A DNA stretch of 64,000 nucleotides from Psychrobacter sp. WY6 (GTDB lineage: Bacteria > Pseudomonadota > Gammaproteobacteria > Pseudomonadales > Moraxellaceae), in assembly GCF_018448495.1 (NCBI RefSeq), contig NZ_CP049902.1, positions 3,286,001-3,350,000 of the forward strand. The letters are read 5' to 3'. Below are positions 1 through 9,268 of the stretch, in pieces. Below the pieces are notes generated by a model. That model did no database searches. It worked only from the letters and a program-made list of their open reading frames with translations, and was not told the DNA's origin. Position 1 is the first letter of the stretch, and every line of letters starts with the position of its first letter. Made by a program: the position numbers and the translations under genes.

Positions 1-98
1 CGCGTAAACTGCTCTGACTTGACTAAAAAGGTCGTGCCAACCACTTCGCAAATGATGGCGATGGCTAGATAACCGTAAGCAATAGTGGTGGGACTCAT
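1..98 (-). CDS. SMR-family multidrug efflux protein, N-terminal fragment
   Basis: Reading from an ATG at 98 toward the window edge, the minus strand encodes about 32 residues containing YGYLAIAIICEVVGTTFLVK and then SEQFTR. This matches the first transmembrane helix of small multidrug resistance (EmrE/QacE) proteins, including the membrane-embedded glutamate of the AEV/CEV-G-T motif that couples drug export to protons. The family normally has about 110 residues and four helices, so most of the gene lies outside the window. The exact substrate (drug, quaternary ammonium compound or guanidinium) cannot be told from this piece. Confidence 0.8.
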   Translation of the reverse strand, partial: MSPTTIAYGYLAIAIICEVVGTTFLVKSEQFT

Positions 99-520
99 AA
101 TTAGGTTACCTGTTTCAGATTGATCACATATTAATAATGTATATACATTAAAGAAACCATACGGTCGGTATTCTATAGAAATATTCTAGCAACGTGAAGG
201 GCTGTTTCTGATTTTTTTTGTTTCGAGGGAGGTACAGATTGTTTTACTATTCAAAAAGATAGGCGACTTGTCTAATCAAATTAGCGCTAGATTTTATATC
301 CAACTTACATAAATAAGGGTTTTGACCACTTTTAGCTCATTCTTTAACTCATTTAGCCATTTTTAGCCCATTTAGAGATTTATCGATTGAATTGAAGACA
401 CGCCCTAGTCAAAAATAATATTTTAGCGGTCAAAATTTGCCAAAACAGCCCGCTTTATAAGGGATTGCTGGTTATTTTTGATAGATAACAACAATATTTA
501 TAATTAATGGCATAATAAGG
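99..520. other. A+T-rich intergenic region with a MITE end
   Basis: No convincing reading frame. The recognisable content is the diverged repeat end at about 349-405, described separately. The stretch next to 98 would hold the promoter of the minus-strand SMR gene, but I see no clear -35/-10 pair. Confidence 0.5.
349..405. repeat. Solo right end of the MITE-like repeat
   Basis: This stretch matches the right end of the element at 773-942 over about 57 bp (ATTTAGCCATTTTTAGCCC, then AGA, ATTGAAGACACGCCC) with a few substitutions. It is followed by TA at 406-407, as in the full copy. The terminal repeat reads GAAGACACGCCC here instead of GAGGACACGCCC. I could not find a matching left end upstream, so it is either truncated or too diverged to see. 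Confidence 0.6.
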
Positions 521-549
521 TTGACAGCCTATAACAACTTGGCTAAAAT
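521..549 (+). promoter_or_regulatory. Sigma-70 promoter of tRNA-Asn
   Basis: TTGACA at 521-526 and TAAAAT at 544-549 are separated by exactly 17 bases, close to the sigma-70 consensus. The tRNA starts 67 bases after the -10 box, allowing a short 5' leader to be processed away. Confidence 0.8.
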
Positions 550-615
550 GTGCCCCACATAACGCAAACAAGACAAGCAATAGCGCTTATCTAACATATC
601 GTTATACCAACTTAT

Positions 616-691
616 TCTCCAATAGCTCAGTTGGTAGAGCAACGGACTGTTAATCCGTGTGTCCCTGGTTCGAGCCCAGGTTGGAGAGCCA
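616..691 (+). tRNA. tRNA-Asn (anticodon GTT)
   Basis: A complete 76-nt cloverleaf. The acceptor stem TCTCCAA (616-622) pairs with TTGGAGA (681-687), the discriminator is G688 and CCA (689-691) is encoded. The anticodon arm GGACTGTTAATCC places GTT in the loop, and the T arm carries GGTTCGAGCCC. It has its own promoter (521-549) and terminator (698-732), so it is a single-gene unit. Confidence 0.97.
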
Positions 692-697
692 TATACT

Positions 698-732
698 AAA
701 AACCTTCATCATTATTTGATGAAGGTTTTTTT
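698..732 (+). terminator. Rho-independent terminator of tRNA-Asn
   Basis: AAAACCTTCATCA pairs with TGATGAAGGTTTT around a short TTAT loop and is followed by a T-run. It begins seven bases after the CCA end. Confidence 0.85.
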
Positions 733-772
733 ATGGTTGCCGTTTTCAATTAAGAAGATAGTCGCAATCTTA

Positions 773-942
773 GGGCGTGTCCTCATTTTAAAAGTGGTGA
801 CAAGAATGAGATAAATTGCCGTCAAACAAGGACAGTAGCACAAATAATGTCGAGATATTAATAAGCTATTTGACGATGTTTGGCAAAATTTAGCCATTTT
901 TAGCCCATTTAGAGGTTAATAGATTGAATTGAGGACACGCCC
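773..942. mobile_element. 170-bp MITE-like element with 13-bp terminal inverted repeats
   Basis: The left end GGGCGTGTCCTCA (773-785) is a perfect inverted copy of the right end TGAGGACACGCCC (930-942). TA flanks both ends (771-772 and 943-944), consistent with a TA target duplication as made by IS630/Tc1 or some IS5-family transposases. The inside has no credible gene; a 61-codon minus-strand frame crossing it looks like chance. The right end recurs at 349-405 and, inverted and more diverged, at 42232-42283. A full transposase-bearing parent is not in this window. Confidence 0.75.
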
Positions 943-1065
943 TAGTACGATTGGCATGGCTACGGTGTTCTTTTAGGCGTTTTTGTTGTATGGTAAGGAT
1001 AGTTTTGATTGGGTTAGTTTTTGTCTGAGTGCTTTACTCCTACTCACTAAAAATAATGGTTTATT

Positions 1066-1407
1066 ATGATACCTGTACGTGTGAAAAATAAGTTTTCTGA
1101 TCATCCGCAAAAAATCATGCGCCCGATCAGTATTCGTTTGTCTGAAGAGATGATTTCGCTATTAGAAGCCACTTCAAAAGAGTTGGGGTTTAAACGCATC
1201 CAAGGGCTTATTCGTTTATATATTCGCCAAGGGCTTGACCGCGATCATCAAGACTACACCCTAGCCCATGACGAGGTGTTCATCGAAAGCCTGCGTAAAC
1301 GCGGGGTCAGCCAGCGTATTATTGATGAGGCTATTGTCGTGACCCACAATAATAATATTACTCACTCACTATCTGAGCTGCAAGAAAATGACCAAGCTCA
1401 TGACTAA
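1066..1407 (+). CDS. Small ribbon-helix-helix-like protein, unknown role
   Basis: This encodes 113 residues. Residues 19-60 (RPISIRLSEEMISLLE, then a basic helix with LIRLYIRQGLDR) have the strand-helix-helix look of CopG/MetJ-type DNA-binding domains, so a DNA-binding or antitoxin-like role is possible. The C-terminal half is polar and unrecognised. The ATG at 1066 has only a weak ribosome binding site, and an ATG at 1117 just before RPISIR is an alternative start. No toxin-like neighbour is present, and a strong terminator follows at 1445, so it appears monocistronic. Confidence 0.6.
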   Translation: MIPVRVKNKFSDHPQKIMRPISIRLSEEMISLLEATSKELGFKRIQGLIRLYIRQGLDRDHQDYTLAHDEVFIESLRKRGVSQRIIDEAIVVTHNNNITHSLSELQENDQAHD

Positions 1408-1444
1408 CTATTCAAACAGTCGTTAGCTGTTACTGCTGTTAATA

Positions 1445-1486
1445 AAAAAGACTGAGTTTGCTTAACGGCACTCAGTCTTTTTTTTG
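1445..1486 (+). terminator. Rho-independent terminator
   Basis: AAAAGACTGAGT and ACTCAGTCTTTT form an 11-12-bp stem followed by a long T-run. It lies 38 bases after the stop codon of the 1066-1407 gene. Beyond it, 1487-1733 holds no gene that I can support. Confidence 0.88.
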
Positions 1487-1733
1487 TGGGCGTAATAAAA
1501 ATATCTATTGTGAATAAAAATACCGATCATGATTGCTTGTCAGAACTTATTATAAATAGTACGTCTCCTGCCCTTTTTTGCTGTCATATAACAAAAATAT
1601 GCCTATTTTGCTTGCGATACAGCATTTAGCGATAATTAAACACAACCTTTCATCAAACGAGGTATATTAAGAAAACGCTCATTATTTTGTTGTCATTCTT
1701 TATTATCCATAAAGATTTTTAAGGAGGTGTACG

Positions 1734-2468
1734 ATGGCGAGTTTACATCAACGCTTGAATAAAGCTTTGTTATTGACGATTGCCTTAGCGATACTACCAA
1801 TCGTTTCTGGTTGCTCACAGCCAACCGCGGATCCAACCAAAAAAACCATACCGACCAACTCAGATCAGTGGCAGAAAAAACTCGGCACCACTTTTGAGCA
1901 GTTACCTGAATCTGAGCAGCAATTACTCAGCCGCTACATGTTGCGAATGAAACTCAGCGGTGCCTATGAGTCGGGGGCGATGCCGCGTACCACTATCAAG
2001 CAAGCCCTTGTGCAACAGCGTGAATACGAACGACTACATCCAAACAATCCAACAGGTAAAAAAAGCCCCATCGTCAGCAGTCAGCCAGCTTATAGTGCCA
2101 ATGCGCAGAACTATCCTGTCGCTCTACTACCAGTCAAAACCAGCGATAGTGACAGCTTAAATCAAGTAAAACTACAGTTTATGCTCTCTAATCACGGCAA
2201 GGTCGCCATTCAAAGCTTTAAGGGCACACTGACCATGCAAGATGCTAACTTGGCGCAGGGCAAAAGCTTTAACGTACCACTAACACAGTTTGACCCGCCT
2301 ATTAAACCAGAGCAGTCTGGCAAGATCATCATCGAGAGCAGTATTGAAGACATCAACGTTATGCGTGCCATTAAAAACACCAAAGACTTGACCATCATGA
2401 TCAGTAAAGGCACATTGATATTGGAGAATGGGCAGGAAATTAAGTTTGATGAGTCGCTAATGAAATAA
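1734..2468 (+). CDS. Predicted lipoprotein, unknown function
   Basis: This is 244 residues with a lipoprotein signal: a basic N-terminus, a hydrophobic stretch and the lipobox IVSGC, placing the acylated cysteine at residue 27. The start is firm because AAGGAGGTG (1721-1729) sits at ideal spacing. After a Ser/Thr/Pro-rich linker, residues about 120-240 look like a beta-rich domain (LQFMLSNHGKVAIQSFKGTL), reminiscent of envelope proteins, but I recognise no family. It is expected to be exported and lipid-anchored. It stands alone between terminators. Confidence 0.75.
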   Translation: MASLHQRLNKALLLTIALAILPIVSGCSQPTADPTKKTIPTNSDQWQKKLGTTFEQLPESEQQLLSRYMLRMKLSGAYESGAMPRTTIKQALVQQREYERLHPNNPTGKKSPIVSSQPAYSANAQNYPVALLPVKTSDSDSLNQVKLQFMLSNHGKVAIQSFKGTLTMQDANLAQGKSFNVPLTQFDPPIKPEQSGKIIIESSIEDINVMRAIKNTKDLTIMISKGTLILENGQEIKFDESLMK

Positions 2469-2516
2469 AAAAACGCTACAGAATATTTATAAAATAATAG
2501 GATAAATATCCAGCAT

Positions 2517-2553
2517 AAAAAAAGCCCCAATCATCACTGATTGGGATTTTTTA
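2517..2553 (+). terminator. Rho-independent terminator
   Basis: AAAAAGCCCCAATCA pairs with TGATTGGG followed by ATTTTTT. Nearly the same hairpin occurs at 3601-3638. Because both flanks are A/T-rich it may stop transcription from the lipoprotein gene on the left and from the minus-strand gene on the right. Confidence 0.75.
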
Positions 2554-2588
2554 AATACGATCAAAGAGTATTGTTTTTTTTACTGATA

Positions 2589-3381
<793 letters not shown>

Positions 3382-3600
3382 TAGATTATCCTCAGGTTAT
3401 TTAGCTACAAGGCGATATTAGGCATATTAAATACAACTTTATTATATTTACTTATTAGAATATATACTATATTTTTTAACTGATGCTTTTCACAATTTTG
3501 TAACCACAGAGTATGTCTATCAATATAATCCACTAATTAAAAAGATGATAATCCAACGATAATCAATACAGAAACTATATAAAAATTGCTTTTTGAACAT

Positions 3601-3639
3601 AAAAAAAGCCCCAATCATCACTGATTAGGGCTTTTTTCG
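3601..3639 (-). terminator. Terminator of the first tRNA-Ser unit
   Basis: On the minus strand AAAGCCCTAATCA pairs with TGATTGGGGCTTT and a T-run follows. It starts five bases after the 3' end of the tRNA at 3644. Confidence 0.8.
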
Positions 3640-3643
3640 AATT

Positions 3644-3734
3644 TGGAGGAGACGGAGAGATTCGAACTCTCGAAGGGCTACAAACCCTTGTCGGTTTTCA
3701 AGACCGGTGCATTCAACCACTCTGCCACGTCTCC
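3644..3734 (-). tRNA. tRNA-Ser (anticodon TGA), copy 1
   Basis: A 91-nt class II tRNA with a long variable arm. The acceptor GGAGACG (from 3734) pairs with CGTCTCC, and CCA is encoded at 3646-3644. The anticodon loop reads CTTGAAA, giving TGA. The discriminator base before CCA is T rather than the G common in E. coli serine tRNAs. It is identical to the copy at 3818-3908 and has its own promoter and terminator. Confidence 0.96.
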
Positions 3735-3745
3735 ATTTGTGCATT

Positions 3746-3773
3746 ATTATAACGATATAAAATAAAAATGCAA
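3746..3773 (-). promoter_or_regulatory. Promoter of tRNA-Ser copy 1
   Basis: On the minus strand TTGCAT (3773-3768) and TATAAT (3751-3746) are separated by 16 bases, with the tRNA 5' end 12 bases downstream. The -35 box abuts the terminator of the upstream copy, so the two units are packed with no spare sequence. Confidence 0.78.
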
Positions 3774-3811
3774 CAAAAAAAGCCGCAATCATTAATAATG
3801 ATTGCGGCTTT
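3774..3811 (-). terminator. Terminator of tRNA-Ser copy 2
   Basis: AAAGCCGCAATCATT pairs with AATGATTGCGGCTTT followed by T residues on the minus strand. It lies between the two tRNA genes and differs in stem sequence from the terminator of copy 1. Confidence 0.8.
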
Positions 3812-3817
3812 CGAATT

Positions 3818-3908
3818 TGGAGGAGACGGAGAGATTCGAACTCTCGAAGGGCTACAAACCCTTGTCGGTTTTCAAGACCGGTGCATTCAACCACTCTGCC
3901 ACGTCTCC
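3818..3908 (-). tRNA. tRNA-Ser (anticodon TGA), copy 2
   Basis: This matches the 3644-3734 tRNA at every base I compared and sits 174 bp away in the same direction, with encoded CCA at 3820-3818 and T as discriminator. It reads UCN serine codons. Confidence 0.96.
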
Positions 3909-3919
3909 ATTTGTGCGTT

Positions 3920-3947
3920 ATTATAGCGATATAACGTAAGAATGCAA
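3920..3947 (-). promoter_or_regulatory. Promoter of tRNA-Ser copy 2
   Basis: The same architecture as copy 1: TTGCAT (3947-3942), a 16-base spacer, and TATAAT (3925-3920) on the minus strand. Confidence 0.78.
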
Positions 3948-4070
3948 GCAATTAATTGCACGAATTTAAATTATTTTGATGCTATCGTTGATTCCGTTTA
4001 AAAGAGAGTCAAGGCAACTGCATGCAGAGGTATATGTAATACTTCAAGCAAGGTTAACACGGTCACTCTT

Positions 4071-5261
4071 TTATAGAGGATTGACGATAGGTTTTTCATA
4101 AGAAGCCAGATGTAGACACATATCTAGTAGTCTATTGGCATAACCCCATTCGTTGTCATACCATGCAAAAACCTTGTATTGACTACCCACTTGCATGAGT
4201 TGCTGACCATCAATGATCAAAGACTCAGTCTGATGGATAAAATCACTGGATACCAATGGCTCATCCGTATAAGCCATGATGTCACGCAAATGTGCCTGAC
4301 TGGCAGATTTGAGTGCCTCGCGGACTGCCTCGACAGACACATCGGGCGTATCAAAAACAAAGGTCACATCAATAGCTGCGACATCAATGGTAGGCACTCG
4401 TATCGAATGCCCATTTATCTTGCCTACCATAGCAGGTAGCACACGCTCTGTCGCCGCGATACTGCTAGAGGTGGTTGGGATAATATTATAACCAGACGCG
4501 CGCGCGCGTCTTGGGTCACGGTGCGCTTGATCAAGCACTGTCTGATCAGCGGTGACCGCATGAATCTCCGTCATCATCGCTGACTTTACCCCAAATGCGG
4601 TATCAAGCGTCGCAATCAAGGGAACCAAGGCCTGCGTGGTACAAGAAACGCTCGATATAATCGGCAGCTCACGTGTTAGCTCATCAGTATTAACGCCCAT
4701 AACGATACAAGCATCGACATCATCGAATGGTGCCGCACCGATAATCACCTGCTGCGCCCCAGCCACTATGTGCAGTTGTGCTTGCTCATAAGAGCGAAAA
4801 TGTCCGGTACACTCTAGTACCACATCGACACCCAGCGCCTGCCAAGGCAACTGCGCAGGGTTACGTTCTGAGAATAAATTGATACAATAGGTATAATTGT
4901 TTTTTGTCAGACAAAGCTGTGTGGCGCTGTCATTGTTACCGTCATCGCTCGCTTCATCGTTGCTACTCGCCACAATATCAGCACTGACCCCAAGGCGACT
5001 TAGGCGACCATGCGTGCTGTCAAACTTTAATAAGTGCAACAGAATGTCAGCAGGGGCTAAATCATTGATTGCCACGACATGGATCGCACGGCCTAATACC
5101 TCAAAGCGCTCTAGCAATGCCCGCAAAACGTTGCGCCCTATACGTCCAAAACCATTGATAACAACCCTCAGTGGCTGTGTGTCATCACTAGATGCATAAA
5201 ACGCCGCTGCTGCTACTGGGTCAGACGTTAATTGATAAGTGGCGCTCGAAAAATCAGGCAT
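4071..5261 (-). CDS. Glyceraldehyde-3-phosphate / erythrose-4-phosphate dehydrogenase family
   Basis: This encodes 396 residues. After an extension of about 30 residues comes the NAD-binding start INGFGRIGRNVLRALL, then LLKFDSTHGRL, the catalytic segment SSVSCTTQ (Cys207), His234 in TEIHAVTADQ and the C-terminal signature AWYDNEWGYANR. These are the conserved sites of the GAPDH superfamily. The pairing LPWQALGVDVVLECTG and SSDFIHQT recall Epd (erythrose-4-phosphate dehydrogenase, vitamin B6 pathway), while WYDNEWGY and HAVTA recall GapA, so the substrate is unresolved. The almost invariant Asn of SCTTN is Gln here, and residues 95-112 hold an acidic Ser/Asn-rich insertion. No pgk or fba neighbour is present. 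Confidence 0.85.
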   Translation of the reverse strand: MPDFSSATYQLTSDPVAAAAFYASSDDTQPLRVVINGFGRIGRNVLRALLERFEVLGRAIHVVAINDLAPADILLHLLKFDSTHGRLSRLGVSADIVASSNDEASDDGNNDSATQLCLTKNNYTYCINLFSERNPAQLPWQALGVDVVLECTGHFRSYEQAQLHIVAGAQQVIIGAAPFDDVDACIVMGVNTDELTRELPIISSVSCTTQALVPLIATLDTAFGVKSAMMTEIHAVTADQTVLDQAHRDPRRARASGYNIIPTTSSSIAATERVLPAMVGKINGHSIRVPTIDVAAIDVTFVFDTPDVSVEAVREALKSASQAHLRDIMAYTDEPLVSSDFIHQTESLIIDGQQLMQVGSQYKVFAWYDNEWGYANRLLDMCLHLASYEKPIVNPL

Positions 5262-5436
5262 AAAAAGATATCGCTATAAAGGGATAAAAAATTGAGCACT
5301 ACAAAGTCAGCGCTACAATGAAACAAAACCAACAAGTTGTTAATCGGCTCTAAGAATTGTTATATAAAAGCTAAATGGCTTTGGTGAATGCTTGAACCCT
5401 GAATTGTCATACTCAGTATCAAGACGCCATTCGGCA

Positions 5437-5910
5437 TTAAGGCGTTATAAAAATCAGTGCTAAGCGAATGGTGTTGTAGTCGATACTTTGTTTAAGATAA
5501 TCAAATATCGGGCGCAGTTTGATACTACCATCATCATTAAAGTCGTTTGGATTATTGGCAACCTTGATGGCGACATAAGCATTACCAACAGCAGTCATCA
5601 CCTCATCCTCTGGACGCAAGTGATCGCAGGCAAGACTTTGATCTTGTGATTTTAGATCAGCAATATGACGCATAATCGTTGATTGTGAAAGCTGACGGGC
5701 TTGCGAGATTTCTGCAATCGACAAGCTTTCCTCTAATAATAATCGCGTCGCAAGCAAGGTACTGTCCGACTTATCTGAAACTTGATTGCCCAGTTTCTGT
5801 TTTTTGTCTATTTGCGCCTGTTGTTGCTCGCGGCGCTTTTTTTGCAAAGTGGAGTAAGCGTCAATCACTGACTTACTCAGCGTACCGCCCGATTTTAAAA
5901 AATTTCTCAT
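5437..5910 (-). CDS. Helix-turn-helix protein coupled to the Pif1-like helicase
   Basis: This encodes 157 residues. Residues 52-90 (TRLLLEESLSIAEISQAR, then LSQSTIMRHIADL) form a helix-turn-helix resembling the HTH_40 domain found at the C-terminal ends of RecQ- and Pif1-type helicases. A basic, glutamine-rich helix precedes it. The ATG overlaps the helicase stop codon in an ATGA arrangement, so translation is almost certainly coupled. I infer it supplies a DNA-binding module to the helicase as a separate chain; it could also be a frameshifted tail, but the neat ATGA overlap argues against that. Confidence 0.7.
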   Translation of the reverse strand: MRNFLKSGGTLSKSVIDAYSTLQKKRREQQQAQIDKKQKLGNQVSDKSDSTLLATRLLLEESLSIAEISQARQLSQSTIMRHIADLKSQDQSLACDHLRPEDEVMTAVGNAYVAIKVANNPNDFNDDGSIKLRPIFDYLKQSIDYNTIRLALIFITP

Positions 5911-7358
5911 GTGCCTGCGTCATGCTCTTCATCAAGCATTGAATAATTGGCATCAGCCTCATCGGACAGCACCAAAAACCGTTTGTCCGCGCCGCGTGCT
6001 AGCGGATCAAGCTGCAAACTCATGTCGTTCATACCCAGCAACTGCAAACCTGCCAGCGACTTTAATCGTGATAATGCCACATAGCCCTGCCCCAACTCAA
6101 AAGTACGTGATAAGTCAATCTCAGCAGCTTCAAGCGTCATGCCTTGCGACTTATGAATGGTAATCGCCCAAGCTAGACATAATGGCACTTGCTCATAGCT
6201 TGCGAGCACATCGCCCGTCTCATCTTCGATGATCCATTCTTCAGGCTCAGCGACAACTTCACGCCCTGAATTGAGCCGAACCACGGGCATTTTTTGCGTC
6301 GTTGGCTTTTTAGATTTTGGTTTTTCTTTTATGGCTTTTTTACTTTTGCCTTTTACATTCTTATCATTCTCACTTTCAGCACTGTCGTCATCGTCTTCGA
6401 TTAAATCGTCACTACTGTCTTTGCTATCATCGATTTTAACAGCGGCAAAACCAATCAATTCACCCATCGTACCGTTGGACACGCCAAGTTCGGTATTGTT
6501 TTTGATAAACATTACCTTGGCACCGACTTTTAATACCAAATCATCTTGGGTACGGACGGTCTTTTTAAGGGTCTCAACCAGTTTACTGTCGCCCGTAGAT
6601 GTGGCGGTAAAGCGCATCATCTCGCCCTCTAACGCCGCAAGCTCTTTATCATTGATACTATTAACGTTGAGATTGTGGGTATAAAGACGGGTACGTTTGA
6701 TATCGACATTTTGGTCAAAAGTCGCCTCCAGCGCGGCAATCGATTCAAAAGTGACTTCCTGACGACGAATTTGGTTGAGAATATCGTCCAAATCAAGCCC
6801 GCCATTTGCCGCTTCACTAACCTGCCTATGTTGCTCAGACAGATAGCAAATATGGAACTTGGCATCAAGCCACGCTTCAGACATAAAGGCAAATTTTTCA
6901 CGGTTGGTTTCACCCTTACTACCAATCGGTGGCAGCTGGAAAAAATCGCCCGCCACGACCACTTGAATGCCACCAAAGGCTTTGTCATTTTTGCGGACAT
7001 GCTTGAGTACTTGGCTGACCAAATTGAGCTGCTTAGCATGCAACATCGATATCTCATCAATGACCAATACCGCGGTATCTTTTAGTCGGTCTGCCAAAAA
7101 CTGCTTGCGTGATAACGTAGTCAAGTCGCGGTCGCTTAACTCATCTTTGATACCGATGCCGGACCAGCTATGAATCGTTGTGCCATTCATGTGTGTGGCA
7201 GCAATACCGGTACTCGCAGTGACGGCGACAGGCACACGGCGCGCGCGCAGGTAGTCGATATATTGATTGAGAGTATAAGTCTTACCTGAACCTGCTGAGC
7301 CAGTCAAAAAGACATTTTGACCCGTTTTTAAGATATCAAGAGCAGAAGATTGACGCAT
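5907..7358 (-). CDS. Pif1-like ATP-dependent DNA helicase
   Basis: A 483-residue superfamily 1 helicase. Walker A is TGSAGSGKT near residue 20, Walker B is VIDEISML, motif III is GDFFQLPP, and the C-terminal motifs are AITIHKSQGMTLEAAEIDLS and GYVALSRLKSL. These are the marks of Pif1/RecD2-like enzymes, which unwind DNA 5'-3' and help with replication barriers and recombination. Between about residues 310 and 370 is a low-complexity acidic then lysine-rich insertion that probably loops out. It is followed with a 4-bp overlap by the helix-turn-helix gene. Confidence 0.88.
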   Translation of the reverse strand: MRQSSALDILKTGQNVFLTGSAGSGKTYTLNQYIDYLRARRVPVAVTASTGIAATHMNGTTIHSWSGIGIKDELSDRDLTTLSRKQFLADRLKDTAVLVIDEISMLHAKQLNLVSQVLKHVRKNDKAFGGIQVVVAGDFFQLPPIGSKGETNREKFAFMSEAWLDAKFHICYLSEQHRQVSEAANGGLDLDDILNQIRRQEVTFESIAALEATFDQNVDIKRTRLYTHNLNVNSINDKELAALEGEMMRFTATSTGDSKLVETLKKTVRTQDDLVLKVGAKVMFIKNNTELGVSNGTMGELIGFAAVKIDDSKDSSDDLIEDDDDSAESENDKNVKGKSKKAIKEKPKSKKPTTQKMPVVRLNSGREVVAEPEEWIIEDETGDVLASYEQVPLCLAWAITIHKSQGMTLEAAEIDLSRTFELGQGYVALSRLKSLAGLQLLGMNDMSLQLDPLARGADKRFLVLSDEADANYSMLDEEHDAGT

Positions 7359-7648
7359 ATATCTAAACCAATTAAGTTAATAGTAATAAGAAAAACAGCT
7401 TAAGAGCAAATAATAAGAGAAAAAGCTGCCAACAATTATAGCAGCTACATCCGTTTCGCGGACGACTTTAACCCTGATAAGCCACATAACTTAAAGTTAT
7501 ACGATACGAAATATATCATTATAAAAAGTCATTATCGCTCATCGCTAAAGCTCAGTACGATAGGGTCATAGCTTGGTCAGGATGGCCAAATATTTATGCT
7601 TAAGTCGTTTGTTCTTAACTAGCCATAATACACAACAAGGAGTCGTTA

Positions 7649-9171
7649 ATGTTATACGCCTATCCCAATACTGAAAATAGTCCTGTTCAATTCCGCAAAA
7701 AATATGACAACTTCATCAATGGTGAGTGGGTCGCACCAATCGATGGTGAATACTTTGACAACTCAAGTCCAATCGATGGTAAAACCTTCTGTCAGATTGC
7801 GCGCTCTAAAGCTGCCGATGTCGAAGCGGCGCTAGATGCGGCTCATGCAGCAAAAGACGCATGGGGCAAAACTAGTGTCACTGATCGCTCTAATATGTTG
7901 CTCAAACTTGCTGATGGTATCGAAGCCAATTTAGAGGCAATCGCTATCGCTGAAAGCTATGAAAACGGTAAACCAGTTCGCGAAACCCTTGCCGCTGATA
8001 TTCCAATCGCCATCGACCATTTACGTTATTTTGCGGGCGTTATCCGCGCACAAGAAGGCGGCATTAGTCAAATTGATGAAGACACCGTTGCCTATCATTT
8101 CCATGAGCCTCTAGGCGTCGTCGGTCAAATCATTCCTTGGAACTTCCCTATTCTAATGGCGATTTGGAAAATCGCCCCAGCACTTGCTGCGGGTAACTGT
8201 ATCGTCCTCAAGCCTGCCGAGCAAACTCCAGCTTCTGTTTTATACATGCTTGACATCATAGGCGCGGCGGATATTTTACCTAAAGGCGTACTAAACGTCA
8301 TTAACGGTTTTGGCGTAGAAGCCGGTAAACCAATCGCTTCCAACCCGCGTATCGATAAAGTGTCCTTTACTGGTGAAACCACCACTGGTCGCTTAATTAT
8401 GCAATACGCCAGTGAAAATATCATTCCGGTCACGCTAGAGCTGGGCGGCAAAAGCCCAAATATCTTCTTTGCTGACATTATGGATGAAGACGATGACTTC
8501 TTAGATAAAGCGGTTGAAGGCTTAGTGATGTTTGCACTCAACCAAGGTGAAGTCTGTACTTGCCCATCACGCGCCCTCGTACACGAAAGCATCTATGATG
8601 AGTTTATGAAACGCTGTATCGCCCGCGTGAAAGCCATCAAAATGGGCAACCCGCTCGATACTGAGACTATGATTGGCGCGCAAGCCAGCTCAGATCAGTT
8701 AGAAAAATCCTATCTTATCTTGATATTGGTAAAAAGAAGGCGCAAAAGTCCTTGTAGGCGGTGAACTTGCTAAACATGATGGGGATATGGCAAACGGTTA
8801 TTATGTGCAGCCAACGATCTTTGAAGGCACTAATGATATGCGCGTGTTCCAAGAAGAAATCTTTGGCCCTGTGCTTGCCGTCACCACTTTTAAAGATGAT
8901 GAAGAAGCGATGGCGCTCGCCAATGATATTATATGGTCTTGGTGCTGGCGTCTGGACGCGTAACGGCACTCGCGCATATCGTTTCGGTCGTGGCATTAAA
9001 GCTGGTCGCGTTTGGACCAACTGTTATCACCTTTATCCTGCGCATTCAGCCTTTGGCGGTTACAAGCAATCTGGTATTGGCCGCGAAAACCATCTGATGA
9101 TGCTTGATCATTATCAACAAACCAAAAACATGCTGGTCTCTTATAGTCCTAAAGCGATGGGCTTCTTTTAA
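7649..9171 (+). CDS. NAD-dependent aldehyde dehydrogenase (frame broken in at least three places)
   Basis: The full span would encode about 507 residues of the ALDH superfamily, of the acetaldehyde dehydrogenase (AldB/ExaC-like) type: [20 protein letters not shown], the general-base Glu in LELGGKSPN and the nucleophile in [18 protein letters not shown] gives a good start. The frame breaks at about 8703-8708 (one A short; [12 protein letters not shown] is restored), again at 8731-8736 (one A short; EGAKVLVGG restored), and at about 8928-8932 before [11 protein letters not shown]. It oxidises an aldehyde to the acid, probably the product of the AdhP gene that follows. As sequenced it cannot make the enzyme. 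Confidence 0.85.
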
Positions 9172-9268
9172 TTCTGTTTTTCAAAGCACTTTATGGCAAA
9201 ACTGTAAAGTGCGACCTCGATGCTCGCCGAGCATCTTAATGTAAAGAACGATGACAAGGAGTTACAAC

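Noticed and set aside
712..897. 61-codon minus-strand frame
   Set aside because: It spans the tRNA-Asn terminator and the inside of the MITE, has no ribosome binding site and no family features.
3625..3951. 108-codon minus-strand frame with an internal repeat
   Set aside because: It reads through both tRNA-Ser genes; the repeated peptide is just the duplicated tRNA sequence.
6229..6684. 151-codon plus-strand frame opposite the helicase
   Set aside because: It mirrors the low-complexity charged insertion of the helicase; the helicase motifs are on the other strand.
8125..8592. 155-codon minus-strand frame opposite the aldehyde dehydrogenase
   Set aside because: It is antisense to the conserved catalytic region and has no features of its own.
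7649..9171. Reading the aldehyde dehydrogenase as a true pseudogene
   Set aside because: The same kind of single-base breaks affects essential genes in this window, so sequence error is more likely than decay.
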